Virus record (IMG/VR): IMGVR_UViG_3300031696_000032
Span: 1-31,617 of that record
DNA: 31,617 nucleotides
From: a virus
Direction: 5' to 3' (one strand)
The notes below the pieces were generated by a model, which made no database searches, was not told the origin of the DNA, and saw only the letters and a list, made by a program, of their open reading frames with translations. Within the stretch, counting starts at the first letter, position 1. Every line of letters begins with the position of its first letter. A program made the translations under genes and the position numbers. This document shows, one piece after another, positions 30,629-31,617 of the stretch.

Positions 30629-31170
30629 TAATCTAGCCCTGCTTTAAAGTGCTTCATAAAATGATCCATCTTACTCTCGTATGTGTAGGCAAATTTATTC
30701 TCCAGTAACCAGTCCTCCATACATCTACGTGTGCCATTCTTCCGCTTCTGTGCTCCGGGTAAGGCTACGTTCTCTGAGTGAAGTACAAATACTATGACTG
30801 CCATTGGGTTAGACTTACGCACATGGAGGTACTTGTCCATCTCATGTCGTGTTCTGAATCGCCCCTTGACCTCAAACCATACGTTACCCTTCACTCCGTC
30901 AGGTGTGTACTTACGGTGCTCCACTACTTCATAGTCCACCTTGATAGGCTCATAGGGTACATCCCACATAGGGCCACCAGCAAACAACCTAAACTCTAAC
31001 CATGAACGGTAGGGCTTAGGCTGGTCACGGTTAGTGGCAAGGTAGTCACTCCATGAGTTATAGGGTGCAGGGGGTATCTCCTTGCAGTTAACACCACAGG
31101 TCTTACCTAGTATGCTAGGTGTTACCTTTCTATGCTTAACCTTCTTCACCCTTTTTGCAGGGTACTTCAT
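30628..31170 (-). CDS. T7-type endonuclease I (Holliday junction resolvase)
   Basis: The 180-residue protein has the PD-(D/E)xK nuclease core of T7 gp3: E59 (SWLEFRLF), PYEPIKVDYEV, PD at 90-91 (KYTPDG) and E100-V-K102-G (WFEVKGRF). These correspond to E20, D55, E65 and K67 of T7 endonuclease I, with similar spacing. A basic N-terminal extension (KRVKKVKHRKVT) with C25 and C29 and a helical C terminus (CMEDWLLENKFAY) complete it. It resolves branched phage DNA before packaging and helps break down host DNA. It overlaps the DUF3310 gene by 4 bp (ATGA) and is translated with it. Confidence 0.85.
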   Translation of the reverse strand: MKYPAKRVKKVKHRKVTPSILGKTCGVNCKEIPPAPYNSWSDYLATNRDQPKPYRSWLEFRLFAGGPMWDVPYEPIKVDYEVVEHRKYTPDGVKGNVWFEVKGRFRTRHEMDKYLHVRKSNPMAVIVFVLHSENVALPGAQKRKNGTRRCMEDWLLENKFAYTYESKMDHFMKHFKAGLD

Positions 31171-31487
31171 AGGCAGTCCAGTAACTTGTTCATATACCAG
31201 ATAGCTTTCTGAATGTTAGTACGTACATCCTGCTTCCTGTTTGCCCTCCATGTGTACTTGATGTTGTTACCCTTACAGAAACCTTGGAACTCCTCCTCTG
31301 TTAGTGCTGCTTGGATAGCGTCAATACATTCAATGTCGCCCACACCATCTGACTTGTAGTGATTAGGGTGGTTAACCAAGTCTTCCAATGCCGCATCTAA
31401 GTTAGCCACATTGAAGTTCTCTTCTACCCTACTTTGTGTAGCTCTGCTTGAGCCTTCATAATCTAACATATTACCATCCCGAATCAT
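31167..31487 (-). CDS. DUF3310 protein (T7 gp1.7-like nucleotide kinase family)
   Basis: The 106-residue protein contains the DUF3310 signature: VNHPNHYK (38-45), ECIDAIQAAL (53-62), FQGFCKGNNIKYTWR (67-81) and KAIWYMNKLL (94-103). The family includes T7 gp1.7, a nucleotide kinase, though this version is just the short domain. A strong AAGGAGAAGG lies ahead of the ATG. Its ATG overlaps the stop of the upstream gene (TAATG). Role in nucleotide supply fits the neighbouring reductase and endonuclease, but activity is not shown by sequence alone. Confidence 0.85.
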   Translation of the reverse strand: MIRDGNMLDYEGSSRATQSRVEENFNVANLDAALEDLVNHPNHYKSDGVGDIECIDAIQAALTEEEFQGFCKGNNIKYTWRANRKQDVRTNIQKAIWYMNKLLDCL

Positions 31488-31617
31488 TATCCTTCTCCTT
31501 CACACTTAGTGTCAAAGTCTAGGGTTATTACATTGCCAATCTTGCTAACTATCTTATCAGTAGCGGATACAAGTTGGTCATCCCCTGCTGCAAGGCCTAG
31601 ACTGTCTACCATAGCTG
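31487..31617 (-). CDS. Partial gene, unknown function
   Basis: The frame runs from the window edge and stops at 31489-31487. It has an ATG at 31612 that would give 41 residues (MVDSLGLAAGDDQLVSATDK, then a Val/Ile strand and an acidic end, CEGEG), but the frame continues upstream, so the true start probably lies outside. The stop overlaps the DUF3310 ATG. Too short to identify. Confidence 0.5.
   Translation of the reverse strand, partial: AMVDSLGLAAGDDQLVSATDKIVSKIGNVITLDFDTKCEGEG

Overview
The window is one stretch of a tailed double-stranded DNA bacteriophage genome. It is moderately AT-rich by eye, tightly packed (many stop/start overlaps of the ATGA or TAATG kind), and contains no rRNA or tRNA gene that I can see. 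The gene order scaffold, major capsid protein, tail tubular A-like adaptor, tail tubular B-like nozzle, tail fibres, large internal virion proteins is that of a podovirus of the T7/SIO1 type. A T7-type endonuclease I, a DUF3310 protein and a class II (cobalamin-dependent) ribonucleotide reductase on the other strand fit a marine lytic podovirus, perhaps near the Zobellviridae/cobavirus group. That placement is inference from remembered gene content; no search was run. Terminase, portal, DNA polymerase and any RNA polymerase are absent and would have to lie outside the window.

Plus strand, 1-28211 (virion and lysis region): the 3' part of a repeat-rich coiled-coil protein (1-1626); scaffold (1709-2560); a roughly 330-bp non-coding leader with a strong promoter and a 5' hairpin; major capsid protein (2892-3965), closed by its own terminator; adaptor and nozzle (4029-6294); two long repetitive fibre proteins (6295-11480), the second with a C-terminal collar domain carrying seven HxH motifs; two small conserved proteins; a 2OG-Fe(II) oxygenase (12195-12749). 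Then follows a run of exported or membrane proteins (12742-16201), including a possible pilin-like/chaperone-like pair. Next come five mini-genes, one Cys-rich and four lysine-rich (16201-17058), a holin-like membrane protein (17069-17503), and the internal virion proteins (17606-28211). The first large one of these has a strict 22- then 11-residue repeat, and the last ends in a lysozyme-like domain.

Minus strand, 31617-28254 (nucleotide and DNA metabolism, read leftwards): a partial gene, DUF3310, endonuclease I, a 20-residue hydrophobic mini-ORF, a promoter, NrdJ-type ribonucleotide reductase and two small genes. This operon meets the structural operon head-on at a hairpin terminator (28222-28245) that can work in both directions.

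How it fits together: endonuclease I and the reductase would recycle host DNA and make deoxynucleotides. The promoter in front of the reductase and the promoter in front of the capsid gene match at 28 of 33 positions, so the two divergently placed operons may be switched on by the same polymerase or factor. The capsid gene is bracketed by promoter and terminator, which suggests high separate expression. The exported proteins and the lysozyme-bearing internal protein probably act on the host envelope.
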